DNA of 64,000 nt from assembly GCA_963556495.2 (NCBI GenBank), contig OY747700.1, positions 4,387,001 to 4,451,000 on the forward strand, in the 5' to 3' direction. The stretch comes from Valencia hispanica (taxonomy: Eukaryota; Chordata; Actinopteri; Cyprinodontiformes; Valenciidae). This document shows positions 33,685 through 47,386 of the stretch, in pieces. Below the pieces are notes generated by a model. That model made no database searches and was not told the DNA's origin. It saw only the letters and a list, made by a program, of their open reading frames with translations. The position numbers were made by a program, and so were the translations under genes. The first letter of the stretch is position 1. Every line of letters begins with the position of its first letter.

Positions 33685-34369
33685 ACTCAGTCAGGCTGGT
33701 TGATGGGACCAACCGGTGCTCAGGCAGACTGGAGGTGAAGACCAACCAGTCGTGGTCCTCGGTGTGTGAAGAAGACTTTGACCTGCAGGATGCAGAGGTG
33801 GTCTGCAGGGAGATTGACTGTGGGCCTCCTTCAGTCCTCCAGGGGGCGCTCTATGGAGAAGCAGAGGCTCCAGTGTGGAGCAGAGAGTTCCTGTGTGAAG
33901 GCAGTGAGTCTGCTCTGCTGGACTGTAGCAGCAGGAAGAGTTCAGTTAGAAACAGCTGCTCACCTGGTCAAGCTGTTGGACTCACCTGTTCAGGTAGAGG
34001 AGGATCTGCAGACCTGGTTCTGTTCACTGCTTCACTTCCTTCATTAATGACCTCTCTGTCTCTGCTCACATCAAGGCTCCTTCAGGTTGGTGGGAGAGGC
34101 CAGCCGATGTGCCGGGACACTGGAGATGATCCATCAGAGACAGTGGAGACCAGTGGATGTCAGTAGGAGTGCCTGGAAAAAGAAGTTTTCTGCTGCAGTT
34201 TGTGCTGAACTGGACTGTGGTGCTGCTGTTTCAACAAGAAGGTCAAAGGAACCTTCAGAGAGACCAGTACGGTGGATCCAGGATTCTTGTTTCCAGTCAG
34301 TAGCTGCATTAAAGGACTGTGTACCTGATGATATAAACAGTGATGAGAGCCTTGAGATAATCTGCTCAG
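33685..34369 (+). CDS. SRCR receptor, exon pair C (33685-33993 and 34076-34369), copy II
   Basis: Same as 14112-14796 at exon level. One intronic base just past exon C2 differs (ctcatattt for ctgatattt). Coming right after the U2 gene of copy I, it would be the first receptor exon of copy II unless transcripts run through from the preceding copy. Confidence 0.85.
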
Positions 34370-34779
34370 GTAACTCTGAACATTCTCATATTTAGTTGTT
34401 TTAAAATGTTGCTTCCATCAGGTTCCAAATGTGTGCAGAGAAGCCATCACCTTTAACCAAGAACCTGGAAACCTTGAGAAGAGGCGGAGCTTAGAAATTG
34501 GTCTAAATATCAAAGTAAAGGTCTCAGTTTTACCACACCCACACAGATGAACAAAAACTCTCTATTTTAATGTACTTTTTTATCTCGGGGTCTCCCTACA
34601 GTTGGGAAAAAGGGTATTGTTTTCTACTACTGTCGTAAAATCTGGTATGGTTACACCAGGGGATTCACGTGCATTGACAAGCGATACCCTCTAACATTAC
34701 AGATTTTCACGTCTTGGTCAGCCTTCGTTCCTTGTCAAATGTCTTCATCCCAGGTACATTTTCTATATTTCAGCATGTC

Positions 34780-34983
34780 ATATGTACAGCGGCATAGAGC
34801 TGTCAGACATATAATAAAGAAATTAGACCGTATCACGTTGTGATAGTAATAATGTGATAGTTTATTGTAAAAACGTGAAACTATCAAACTCCACGTTGTT
34901 TTTACAATATACTATCATGTTATAACTTGATACGGTCTAATTTCTTTTTTATATGGCTGACAGCTTTAGGCCGGCGTACATAT
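34780..34983. mobile_element. 204-bp foldback (MITE-like) element, copy II
   Basis: Same inverted repeat as 15207-15410. Confidence 0.65.
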
Positions 34984-35903
34984 TAATAAAATGTTTTCTT
35001 TTTTTTCTTCAAACGCCAAAAGATCGTGTAGCTCACGTTTACAAGCCAGCGTTATTATAGCAGCCTTTTGGCTACTGATTTACATAATGGATAAGCTAAT
35101 TAGATTCAGGTTATTGTGGTAGGTAGCCTAATAGCCAAAATCGTCAATATTATAATATCAAGCTACCATAGCTGAATCTGTAAAGTTGAAAAATGGATTT
35201 GCATTATAACCTGAGGCAAGATTCTTTCACCAGAAAAGACTATCAGCCTGTAGTCATTAGGCTAGAAATTGTTGGAAGGTATTTTTCACTCTAATTTAAA
35301 GCCTTTCTTAAAGGAACAGACACCCATTTAATTTTATGACCAATAGGCTCTCTTGGGCTCTTGTTTCAACTTCCAGCATGCTCGTTCATTTCTGTAAAGA
35401 GGAGCAATAAGAAACAACAGACAACAGTTATAGATTTTAACAGCGAGACGTAGTTCGCCGGACACAGTTCTCCTTAACTGAGCGCCGTTCTGCGTCAGCT
35501 CACAGTTTTTATTGAAATACGAGTTGCATGAAACCCCTCCCACATCGATCTTTGTTCACAGAATAATTATCAAAGCTTCTTCACATAAGGCAACGTGTGA
35601 TGTACTACATTCTTCTTGATTGTTTACTGTTTCCACATGCACTACAGAATTAAACCCCCATACAACATTTACTGAATTTTTATCTCATCAGTAGCCTAAA
35701 ATATGACTTTGTCTGTCTAATCACGTATTATTTTCTTGCAAGAATGTAGCCCCTACAACTTGTACACACTGTTTAGACATAGGCTTATTTCTGACTTTCT
35801 TTTATGTCCTAAAAAAAGGGGGCTTCGTCCTAAAACACTACTCCAACATTAGGCTATACAAAGTTTACACTTGTCCCACAAGACTTCTCTCTTTTTTTAT
35901 CAG

Positions 35904-36662
35904 GAATCTGTTGTTCCAGAGCATATCCCTACCTCTGCTTCATCGGATTTTGAGCCCACACATAGTACATCTGGGAGAGGCAGAGCCAGAGAGAGGGGGG
36001 CAGGTAGAGGAGAGGGGAGGGGGAGAGGTAGAGGGAGGGGTAGGAGACAAGAGGACATGGACGCTGTGAGCCAGCAGAGGATTCAGAGTTTGCAGGATCA
36101 ACATGATGTGGACATGCAGGCCAGAATCCAGGCATTGGACCCTCAGCAAAGGGATGCACTCCTCCAGAGGGTCATGACAAGACTCCCTGGCTGGATGTTT
36201 GATGTGTTGGCCTTGCTGGAGGATTCTGAACAGCCGAGAGTCCCTGATGGTGGTGTTCTCCAGTGGTGCACCTGTTCCAACTGCAGGGAAATTAACACTG
36301 ACCTAGAGAGACTCTGCTGCGGGCAAATGCCAGACCCCTGCGTCAGTAACATGGCCCATATGCGCCTGTATATACTGGACGAAAGGGGGTTACGGTTGGC
36401 TCGGGCAGCCTGGAACGACATATTTGCTTTTGAAGATAACCAGGAGCCAGGGGTAGAGCAAAGGCAAAATAGACACGCAGCCTATCGCCAGTTTGTGCTC
36501 TGGCAGCACTGTTGCCTTGGGGAGGGCAACAGAGTAGTCATCCCTAGTTGCTGTGTGTGGCGAATCAGACACTTTTCCAGACCCAAGGGCACACTATACA
36601 GGTTTCAGGGTTCGCTGGCTAATGTAAAAAATAATAATACGAACCATAGAGTTTTGCTGTAA
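35904..36662 (+). CDS. P2X7-type C-terminal (ballast) domain protein, last exon, copy II
   Basis: Identical in protein to 16331-17089: RG-rich linker, helical segment, then the cysteine-rich P2X7-C domain (WCTCSNC ... IPSCCVWRIR) and a stop at 36660-36662. No channel domain is present. Upstream exons were not found here either. Confidence 0.82.
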   Translation, partial: ESVVPEHIPTSASSDFEPTHSTSGRGRARERGAGRGEGRGRGRGRGRRQEDMDAVSQQRIQSLQDQHDVDMQARIQALDPQQRDALLQRVMTRLPGWMFDVLALLEDSEQPRVPDGGVLQWCTCSNCREINTDLERLCCGQMPDPCVSNMAHMRLYILDERGLRLARAAWNDIFAFEDNQEPGVEQRQNRHAAYRQFVLWQHCCLGEGNRVVIPSCCVWRIRHFSRPKGTLYRFQGSLANVKNNNTNHRVLL

Positions 36663-36896
36663 ATTGTTTGTTGTATTTATTCTTTTCACTTGTTTCAAAA
36701 TAAATAGAGAAGTTTTTGCAAAACAGGACAAACGTTTACTTTCAGACCTTTACAAGTATTTGCACACACACACCTATACACACACACACACACAGAAAGA
36801 GAGCATTAACTTTGGGGAACAGCTTCACACAAGTCCGTATTGCTACCCATATTAGGACTTTAAATTGACTTCCATTCATTTTAATAGCTACATTTA

Positions 36897-36999
36897 TGCC
36901 TAACCCAAACCCTTACCCTAACCATTACCAGTTATTGCCTAACCCTAACCTTAACCAAAACATAATTCACACCATACCTCTAAACCTAACCCCTAACCC
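36897..36999. repeat. Degenerate telomere-like (CCTAACCC) tract, copy II
   Basis: Same as 17324-17426. Confidence 0.6.
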
Positions 37000-37179
37000 A
37001 AAAAAAGGGGGTCCACCATATTAGGACCGGGCTTTGGTCCCTACAAGGTCCATCAGTCTTCAGAAGGTGAATATGCCAGAAAAGGTCCTAAATAGGATAG
37101 CAATACAAGAACACACACACACACTTACCCGGAGAATCCATTCTGCCATCACCTAATGAAAAGACAAGACAAAACAAAA

Positions 37180-38623
37180 CATCCATCCATCCATCCAACC
37201 ATCCATTTTCTTCCACTTATCCAGGGTCGGGTCGCGGGTGCAGCAGCTTAAGCAAAGAGACCCAGACTTCCCTCTCCCCAGCCACTTGGGCCAGCTCCTC
37301 GGGAGGAATCTCAAGGCGTTCTCAGGCCAGCCGAGAAACATAGTCCCTCCGGCGTGTCATGGGTCTTCCCCTGGGCCTCCTCCCGGTGGGACGTGCCCGA
37401 AACACCTCACCAGGGAGGCGTCCAGGAGGCATCCTGACCAGATGCCTGAGCCACCTCAACTGACTCCTCTCGATGTGGAGAAGCAGCGGCTCTACTCTGA
37501 GCCCCCTCCGGATGACTGAGCTTCTCACCCTATCTCTAAGGGAGAGCCCAGACACTCTGCGGAGGAAACTCATTTCAGCCGCTTGTATCCATGATCTTGT
37601 TCTTTCGGTCACCACCCAGAGTTTGTGACCATAGATGAGGGTAGGAACGTATATCGACCGGTAAATCGAGAGCTTTGCCTGTCGGCTCAGCTCTCTCTTT
37701 ACCACGAAAGACTGGTACAGCGCCCGCATAACTGCAGACGCCCTACCAATCCGTCTATGGATCTCCCGCTCCTTTTTTCCCTCATTCGTGAACAAGACCC
37801 CCAGATACTTAAACTCCACTTGGGGAACGGGCCTCAGCCCCGACCCGGAGAAGGCACCCCACCCTTTTCCAGCTCAAGACCATGGCCTCGGATTTGGAGG
37901 TGCTGATTCTCATCCCAGCCGCTTCACGAACCAAACTCTGGCACCAGTCGTACAGGGACCTAACAGCCCGTATCAAGGGGCCTGGTACCCCATACTCCCG
38001 GAGTACCCCCCACAGTGCTCCCCGAGGGACAAGGCCGAATGCCTTCTCCAAGTCCACAAAACACATGTAGACCGGTTGGGCAAACTCCCACGCACCCTCC
38101 AGGACCCTGCTGAGGGTGTAGAGCTGGTCCAGGGTTCCACGGTCAGGACGAAAACCGCATTGTTCCTCCTGGATCCGAGGTTCAACTATCCATTGGACCC
38201 TCCTCTCCAGAACCCCTCAATAGACCTTACCAGGGAGGCTCAGAAGTGTGACATCCCTGTAGTTGGAACACACTCTGTGGTCCTCCTTTTTAAACGGGGG
38301 GACCACCACCCCGGTCTGCCAATCCAAGGGAACTGCCCCCAATGTCCACGCAATATTGCAGAGCCGCTTTAACCAACACAGCCCCACAACATCCAGAGCC
38401 TTAAAGAAATATCATCCACCCCAGGAGCCTTGCCACCGAGGAGCTTTTTAATGACCTCGGTGACCTCGGCACCAGAGATTGGAGAGCCCGACCCAAAGTC
38501 CCCAAACCCTGCTTCCTGATTGGAAGGCATGCTGGTGGGATTGAGGAGGTCTTCGAAGTATTCCATCCATCGACCCAAAACGTCCCGTGTTGAGGTCCCC
38601 ACCCTGCATCCCATACTTCAAAA
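37180..38623 (-). mobile_element. Rex3/RTE-like LINE remnant with 240-bp internal deletion, copy II
   Basis: Same element as 17607-19290, but the bases equivalent to 18355-18594 are missing. The join is at 37927/37928 with one base of microhomology. The deletion is a multiple of three and removes the reverse-transcriptase palm core (the GLCQGCPLSP block through the FAEY remnant). It is the only large length difference between units. Confidence 0.85.
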
Positions 38624-38833
38624 GGAGCTGTGAATTCCACTTCCAGAGAACATGTCCAAAGGGGCATATCTACAATTAAAAGTAAAATCCGTACAAAGCT
38701 GCAGCACCAACCCTGCATAAAAAGGCAAAAATATGAACAGGTTTTAGATTTTTGGATAGTGGAAACTAACTACTAGTACAAGTACAACCCTACAAAATAC
38801 TGATTGTGCATGAAATGAAGCTAGTGAACATAC

Positions 38834-39802
38834 CGTAGTTGAAGAAATGGAATATATTCCTCATCAGAGCTTTCTCCATCCTCACAGAATCTTGGGTCTG
38901 TCCAGCTCTCATCCATTTCAATACTGTACATAAACACACATAAGTATAAGCGGGAAAGACATATCAATAACACAAAATGAAAAACGACTCATTAGACAGA
39001 CTTGCATGCTGTTCCTTGGGTCATTTGCTGCATCCTCATCCAGAGAGTCATGCTGCTCTTCTTCCTCTACAAGATCAAGAGATTGCATGCTGCAGACGGA
39101 GTAAAATAGAGGTACACAATAATAGTATAGATGAGTAGACATAGTGGGGAAAAGTAAATGTGGATGCAGCCCACATTAGTTCAAGCAAACTACATTCTAT
39201 CACTGTCTCAGATAAACTAAGAAGGCACAGAGTGTTTCACTGTTGTTGGTGGCAGGCATCACTCGCCTAGAGTACTCAACACTCCTCAAACGGTTCCATT
39301 ACAGTCGTGCAATTTGTCTGTGCCAGGAACAAATAGCATGGGCCAGCAGGTGAATGGCACAAGAAGCAAATTAAGTTCTGTCAGAATCGGGTCTGCACAA
39401 GGGGTACTTCACACATTTCCTCTCAAGATTCAGTTAACTCTGGCTCACACAAAGGGGAACTTCACACCTTTAAACCTCCCCGTCCAGTTTAACTTTCCCC
39501 GTCCCTACTTTGCAAAGGAGACATGATGGCTAAGAGGGCAAGGGAGAGGGCATGCCTCGATACTTTGCCTGTGCTTTATTTTAACCAAGTGCAAACACTA
39601 CTAGTATGTGAGTGTTGTGCAACAGTAAAAAAGTGTTGCAGGAAAGTGTGCAAGGGATACAAGACTGAAAACCAGAGGCTCACACCACCAATCTAAGGGC
39701 TATAGCCTTTGCTATAAAACTCACCTGGCCTCTAATATAGCCACTTCATCTTCCCTTGTGTCTTCTTCCAGTATTTGTACTCCGTCAATGGGAAATTCAC
39801 CC
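38834..39802 (-). CDS. Acidic-protein gene, exons a (39725-39802), b (39006-39089), c (38834-38923), copy II
   Basis: Same three phase-matched exons as 19501-20469, with no visible change. Confidence 0.5.
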
Positions 39803-41001
39803 CTGAATCAAAACAGAAAATGGGACATGAGACGCAAAAAAATGCTGCCCCAGAACAACATGCAATACCTATCATGGTCCTGCTCTGTAATACTCGAGAC
39901 CACAGGCTGTGGAGGTTCGCAGGGTAGTTTGTGTGGAGTAGATGTTACTTACTTTTTTTGAAAGCTGTACGGAAATAACAGAGAACGTATTTGTCTAATT
40001 CAATTTCACAGCAACAACACATACACATTATATCATTGTGACTTGATAATTAATGAAGTGTACATGCTAAATAAGATAATGATTTCCAAACCTAGGTGCT
40101 TGTCCCAGCTGAAGTGAGCTAGTGGCTTGATTATGGCTAAACATTCTACAAGAAACACATCTGTGTGGTTACACTCAGCGGTTTAGTCTAGGTGCTAGTG
40201 ATAGGTTACTACCCGCACCCCGAAGTTACGTAGGACCAGTAAAAGAGATACAGACCCCATCAAGGTATGGCATGCGTGTCATTTAACCTATTGTAAGTCG
40301 ATGTAACTGTGACGACCCCACACACAAGGGTCTTGGAAATATATTATGAAAGTTGAAAAACTACATAGTGTTGCTTTAACAGTTTCACAGCGGTTAGAAT
40401 AGACATTTATTTTATTGTTCCACTCTGGGGAAATTAAGGCGGGAGAGCAGCAAAGTGACAGATTCAGGCAAAGTTAAAATATAAAAACAGAATTAAGAAT
40501 GTTATAATGTACAGTCAGGGCAAAATAACACTAAAATACTCTACAGGTATTAAAAATAGCATACTGCAGTTCAAGAAATATTGAACTGAGAAAGATAATT
40601 TAAAAATATTTACAAAATGTGCTTGTGTATTTGTACATTAAACAACAGACTATTTACAAGAAGTGACAAATAAAAAACTGCAAACAACAGATATGTACAA
40701 TAACAGCAGAAAGTTATTTGAAATGAGAAGACAGTTTAAATAACAGCAGGGTTATAACACTGAGTTTATTGGGAGCATAGATTGAAGTTTGTATGAAGTT
40801 TGGTGAGTTTCTGATTGTGTTTAGGCCCCAAAATTATAATACAGTCGGCCTTTGCATCGCCATTAATGCGCAGAGCTTTTCTAGTTAGGTTTCCTTGATC
40901 TAATCTTTGGATTGATATCAAACCCAGATATATTTCCATGTGTATTTAGAAAAATAAAGTTGCAAAGGATTTTAAAAGCTTTTTTTTTTCTTCATCCTCA
41001 G

Positions 41002-41683
41002 ACTCAGTCAGGCTGGTTGATGGGACCAACCGGTGCTCAGGCAGACTGGAGGTAAAGAGCAACCAGCCGTGGTCCTCAGTGTGTGAAGAAGACTTTGACC
41101 TGCAGGATGCAGAGGTGGTCTGCAGGGAGATTGACTGTGGGCCTCCTTCAGTCCTCCAGGGGGCGCTCTATGGAGAAGCAGAGGCTCCAGTGTGGAGCAG
41201 AGAGTTCCTGTGTGAAGGCAGTGAGTCTGCTCTGCTGGACTGTAGCAGCAGGAAGAGTTCAGTTAAAAACAGCTGCTCACCTGGTCAAGCTGTTGAACTC
41301 ACCTGTTCAGGTAGAGGAGGATCTGCAGACCTGGTTCTGTTCACTGGTTCACCTCCTTCATTAATGACCTCTCTGTCTCTGCTCACATCCAGGCTTCAGG
41401 TTGGTGGGAGAGGCCAGCCGATGTGCCGGGACACTGGAGATGTTCCATCAGAGACAGTGGAGACCAGTGGATGACCTGATTGATTACTGGAACAAGAAGT
41501 TATCTGCTGCAGTTTGTGCTGAACTGGACTGTGGTGCTGCTGTTTCAACAGGAAACTCAAATGAACCTTCAGAGAGACCAGTTTGGTCGTTCTGGTCTTC
41601 TTGTTACCAGTCACTAGCTGCATTAAAGGACTGTTTACCTGGTGATAGTAACAGCGATATAAGCCCTGAGATAATCTGCTCAG
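41002..41683 (+). CDS. SRCR receptor, exon pair A (41002-41310 and 41393-41683), copy II
   Basis: Same as 2096-2777 with no visible amino-acid change. Confidence 0.88.
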
Positions 41684-42125
41684 GTAACTCTGAATATTCT
41701 CATATTTAGTTGTTTTAAAATGTTGCTTCCATCAGGTTCCAAATGTGTGCAGAGAAATCGTCACCTTTAACTAAGAACCTGGAAACCTTGAAAGGAGGCG
41801 GAGCCTAGATATTGATCTAAATATCAAAGTAAAGATCTCAGGTTAGCCACGTCCACACAGATGAACAAAAACTCTATCACTTTTAATCTTTGCTGCCTTG
41901 AAGCCGATGCATCAAAATCCCAGGAGGAATTCAAGTATATCCGACACGTTCAAAAGCTGAAAATCAACAGAAAATGACCTTTGAAACAAAATGGTGGACT
42001 TCCTGAGACTTCCTGGCTCCAAGAGACCTTTATGTTTGTTATGGTGGGTTCTATCTGCATGTTTCACATGTCTGAGTCAAGTGAACTCAACCTGGCTGTC
42101 TAGTGTCTTTTGTGTTCTGATAGTA

Positions 42126-43896
42126 GAGCGAATGTCAGGGTGGGTTTAGTTCTCCTTCTGGGATGGGGCTGGGAGGACTGCCTTGGGGTCTGTGGTGCTG
42201 TGGCCGTGGGCCCCAGGTTGAACGTGCCATGGCCTCCCTCCCCTGGTGGATCCCGGTGAACAGCGGTGCCTATTGGGGTCAGTGGGGGAGCTGGCTTCCT
42301 GGGAAGACATTTTGTCTCCCAGTCCTTCCCTCCCCATCCCCTGACACCTCTGTCCTGCTCCATCACTTTGCCATTTATATAGGGTCTTGGGGCATGGGCA
42401 CATCACTGGGGTGAGAGGAGGGGTTTCTATCCTTGCTATACCGTGGCGTCCTGGTCCCAATTTTAATATACAACTTAGACACTCCCACTTATAACATTTT
42501 CATGTGACACACTTGTAGGGACTTTGGGGTGGGCAGACTTTTCGGCATCCAGAGGGGGAGCGGTACAATCAGCTTCACCTCTGGTGCCGGTGCCCACTGT
42601 TAAACCACATATAGACACTGAGGGCTTGGGTTGGGGGGGGGTGTGGCTGTCTTCCCCACATCCCACCCCTCGGTTTTAAATGCACATTATAACAACACAC
42701 ATCAACACCATACTCGAGCGGGAGGATGGAGGCTAGGTCTTCTCACACCCCTGTTCGCTACGGGCCATCAGGGGCTGGGGTCCGGAGGAGGAACAGGTGG
42801 TCTGGTCGGGGTCCTGGGCTGCCGGGCTGCCTCGCCACTGTGGGGGCCTTGGCGGTCTGCTTGTCTCCGTCCTAGAAGGTAGGGGTTCCGTCTCCCGGGT
42901 CCGGGGGCTGGTGGCTCTACTGGGGCATCGGTACCTGGACCTGGGAGCATAAAGTGTGTATGGGGTGTGTGAGTGAGGGTACAGCGTCATTTCTTGGGTG
43001 TCTTGGTGAGTCAGTGAGAATGTATGTGTTTAAGAGGGAGGGAACGTATGACTGTGCCTGTATGTCTTTGTCTGCCTGTCAGGTTGGGTCTTGGGCTGCC
43101 CTCTCGCCTGGCACACCTCAGGCCTTACACTTAATGGGGGGCCTATTTCCCCTCCGTCACTCCCCGCCAGTGACGGATGCCCCTGCCCACTGGTGCGTCG
43201 GTGGTCAATCCGGTTCAGACTTGGTGCCGACCTCGGGGGGCCGGTGTGTCTGGTCGGCCAATGCGCTGGGCCGATGTCTTCCCTTGGTTGGTTGGGGCAC
43301 CTCTTTTAGGGGTGCCAGGTTTGGGATTGTTGGGTGGTGCCTGTTCGGTGGCTCGGCGGGATATGGATCCAGCGTCTCTGCTCGTTTGATCACCTGTTCT
43401 GTGCGCACCGTGCGTGGCCGGTTCATTGGCGGGTTGGACCGGCCCTGGCCTTTGTTGGATGCCTGATCTCGGCGCTCTGCGTTGCGTGGGATCAGGACTC
43501 GGGAGCTGGTACAACTTGGTGTCCAGGTGCTGGCTAAGCTCGGCCTGGGGATGGCGTCCGGCTATCGGTGGGGCAGGGGTAGGGCGCTGGGATTTTGCCG
43601 GTGGGGATTGGCCTAGGGTGGTAGTGGTGCATGGCGGCCGGTCCCTTGTCGGGTCCCTGCTGGGTCCGGTCCGCCCTGGCGCGGCTGGTTGCCGGCGGGG
43701 CCCGTGGGCTCGTCACTGCTGCCCCCCGGGCCCCTGCATCGTAGCTGCTGGACGTTCCCCTGGGGTTCTCCTTTGCTCCTCTCTTGGGGGATGCGGTCGG
43801 CCCCGCCCGGGTCCGCCTGGGGCTCTGGGGGTCCTTTGGACTTCTTGGCTCCGATCTCCTTCATGTCTGCATCGATTCCTGGGAGACGGATTGATG
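42126..43896. repeat. GC-rich unidentified repeat-like tract, copy II
   Basis: Same as 3220-4990. Just downstream, copy II has tatgcacc (43940) where the others have tagtcacc. Confidence 0.45.
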
Positions 43897-45275
43897 CCTG
43901 CTCACACCAACTATCGAACACTCTTATGGAGAAACCTTATATGCACCAGCATGCTCACACACACACATAGATGTGGGGTCTCTGGTGTTTACAGATATAT
44001 TCTTGGGCTGAGGTTATCATTACTAGATCTTGATTAATGGGTACCATGAGTTTTTCTGTGACATTGTTGTTGTATTTTTATATCCATTTTTGTGTGATGT
44101 GGTTGTGTAATTCTTAGTTCAAAATGTTTGTTTTGTTTTGTCGATGTTTGTTTTTTGTTTTGTTTTCCCCCTCTCTCTGCCATCCTGTGGGTATGGAGGC
44201 AGACTTCATTGTCTTCCTGTGTTTTCTTTGTTTCCTTCCTCTCTTGTATTTTCAACTCACCCTCTCTCTTGACTTTTTGTGTCCTACCTCTCTTCTTCAT
44301 CTTCTTTCTTTCTTCCCCTTAATTTTTCCGTCTCTGTGTCCATAACATCAGGAAATAAAAACCCCAGCAATTCATTATAAAGATTTTTCACACATATATC
44401 AAGTGGAGTAGTATAGCAAAAGCTGTACTGCTCCGCTTGTGAAAGTAAATCTGTCGGGCTTCTACTTGGTACACAGACACCAATTCTGAGCTCCACGCTG
44501 CCAAACAGGACACGTAAAAAATAAAAATAGAAAAATAAAAAACATTAAAAAAAAAAAGTTCTATGGATTTTAACGGTCTCATTTACTGAGAAACCTTGTA
44601 ATCCTTGTTTTGTTTAAAACACGATCGGCCAACTCTGAGTTGCATATGCAAGCTGCCTGTTAAACTTTTCTCCAACCCCGATTGCCTGCATAATCCACAT
44701 AGAGGGCAAAAACAAGCAAGAAAAAGCCAGGACCTTCTTCGTCACAGAAAAAAATAGTATTCATGGCCCCGCCCACCTTGGATTGCGATCGCCTATGGGA
44801 AGGCTGTATTGATTGAGCGTCCAGGAGAGAACAGAGCATGTTTCTGTTAGCAGAAGCTAACCGTTAGCAACTCCACAACATGGCGGAACACGTTAAGACT
44901 TGTGTTATTTGAGGAGATAACACATCAGTGTTGCATTTTTCCCTGAGGAAGAAGAGCTGTTGGAATTCATCTTTGGAGCACCAACGTAGAAAGTTAGGTT
45001 AGTTATTTGTTCAGAAGCAGTGTAACAGTCACTTCGCTGTTAGCCTATCAGAGACGAGATGTTTGCATATATGAATAGTAATGAATAAGACTCACGATCC
45101 TGTTGTTTCCCCACCCACTGCTATAACAAAATGCAACCTTCTGAATCAGGAGTGAGGGAGCATTTTATCCACAGTAAACAACTTAAGACATTAATTTAAA
45201 CTAGAGACCACAGAAAATAAATCTGAAAACGAGTGAATGAGACTTTTAAAAGCTTTTTTCTTTCTTCATCCTCAG

Positions 45276-45960
45276 ACTCAGTCAGGCTGGTTGATGGGAC
45301 CAACCGGTGCTCAGGCAGACTGGAGGTGAAGACCAACCAGTCGTGGTCCTCAGTGTGTGAAGAAGACTTGGACCTGCAGGATGCAGAGGTGGTCTGCAGG
45401 GAGATTGACTGTGGGCCTCCTTCAGTCCTCCAGGGGGCGCTCTATGGAGAAGCAGAGGCTCCAGTGTGGAGCAGAGAGTTCCTGTGTCAAGGCAGTGAGT
45501 CTGCTCTGCTGGACTGTAGCAGCAGGAAGAGTTCAGTTAGAAACAGCTGCTCACCTGGTCAAGCTGTTGGACTCACCTGTTCAGGTAGAGGAGGATCTGC
45601 AGACCTGGTTCTGTTCACTGGTTCACTTCCTTCATTAATGACCTCTCTGTCTCTGCTCACATCAAGGCTCCTTCAGGTTGGTGGGAGAGGCCAGCCGATG
45701 TGCCGGGACACTGGAGATGATCCATCAGAGACAGTGGAGACCAGTGGATGTCAGTAGGAGTGCCTGGAAAAAGAAGTTTTCTGCTGCAGTTTGTGCTGAA
45801 CTGGACTGTGGTGCTGCTGTTTCAACAAGAAGGTCAAAGGAACCTTCAGAGAGACCAGTACGGTGGATCCAGGATTCTTGTTTCCAGTCAGTAGCTGCAT
45901 TAAAGGACTGTGTACCTGATGATATAAACAGTGATGAGAGCCTTGAGATAATCTGCTCAG
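45276..45960 (+). CDS. SRCR receptor, exon pair B (45276-45584 and 45667-45960), copy II
   Basis: Same as copy I, including the C2-like VRWIQDSCFQ segment in the second exon. Confidence 0.88.
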
Positions 45961-46195
45961 GTAACTCTGAACATTCTCATATTTAGTTGTTTTAAAATGA
46001 TGCTTCCATCAGGTTCCAAATGTGTGCAGAGAAACCGTCACCTTTAACTAAGAACCTGGAAACCTTGAGAAGAGGCGGAGCTTAGAAATTGGTCTAAATA
46101 TCACTGCCAGACTAAAGATCTATCATGAAGTTCTAATCTGTCATGGATAAACATGCTAGTAACCATGGCAACCAGCCTTTTATGAACTCCTGTCT

Positions 46196-47013
46196 CTTTT
46201 CCATTCCTGACATCTAGTTGTCTCAGTGTAGAAACTAATGATCAGGTTCGAAACCTAGGTGTAGTAATGGACTCAGACCTGAACCTCCAGGGTCACATAA
46301 AGGTCAATAACAAGGTCAGCCTCCTATCACCTGAAGAAGATTTCTAGGATTAAAGGACTGATGTCGCAACAGGACCTAGAAAAACTCATCCATGCGTTTA
46401 TGTTTAGTCGGATTAATTACTGCAACAGCATCTTCACAGGTCTGCCTAAAAAGTCAATCAGACAGCTGCAGCTGATCCAGAACGCTGCTGCTCGTGTTCC
46501 TCACTAGAACCAGGAAAGTAGAGCACATCACCCCAGTTCTAAAGTCCTTACACTGGCTCCCTGTAGCTCAGAGAACAGACTTCTAAATACTTTTACTAGT
46601 TTATAAATCATTACATGGCTTAGCACCAAAGTATGTTGAAGATCTACTGTTACTATAGCAACCCCCCCAGACCAATCAGGTCCTCTAATTCCAGTCGACT
46701 CAACATCCCTAGAATCAGAACCAAACATGGAGAAGCAGCTTTCAGTTTCTATGCTCCTCTAATCTGGAACAAACTTCCTGAAAACTGCAAAGCTGCTGAA
46801 ACACTGAGTTCTTTTAAATCAAGGCTAAAAACTTCTGTTTACAGCTGCCTTTGAGTAACTGATTAATAATGATTGGAATGGCATATGTTTTAATGAGTCA
46901 TATGTTATGTGTCTGTAATGTTGTTTTATGGTTGCTTTTATTTTATCCTCTAATCACCCAAAGCACCTTGAATTGCCTTGTTAAAAGTGTGCTGTACCAA
47001 TAAAGTTTATTTG
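46196..47013 (+). mobile_element. L2-like LINE 3' fragment upstream of the Ig exon, copy II
   Basis: Same relic as 7290-8107. It keeps the C run of copy 0 (aacccccccag), unlike copy I, while sharing most other substitutions with copy I. Confidence 0.75.
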
Positions 47014-47026
47014 CGGTTGTTTCCAG

Positions 47027-47386
47027 ATCTGCTGGTTGAGCCACACATCTTCCTCTCTTCCTCCACTGACGGGGTCTCCAGAGCCAGAAAACAGGGGTCT
47101 GAGCTCCCCATAGGCTCAGATTTCAGCATCATGTGCTCCATCAGATCTCAGTATGAAGGCGGTTCCTTCCAGCTCATCTTCAGCACCTCCAACTCAACTC
47201 AGAACCAAATCCTGCCATCTGTTAATCACTCCGCCCTCTTCCTGTTCTCTCCTGCTGACCACGCCCACCAAAGAACCTACACCTGTGTTTACCACGTCTA
47301 CGTTTTCTCCCATAACTTCTCCTCTATGAGCCAGCCGCTCAACCTCATCGTCTCAGAGAACCTCATGGAGTCCAGCAGAAGTTCAG
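47027..47386 (+). CDS. SRCR receptor, Ig-like domain exon, copy II
   Basis: Same as 8121-8480 with unchanged protein. Confidence 0.85.
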
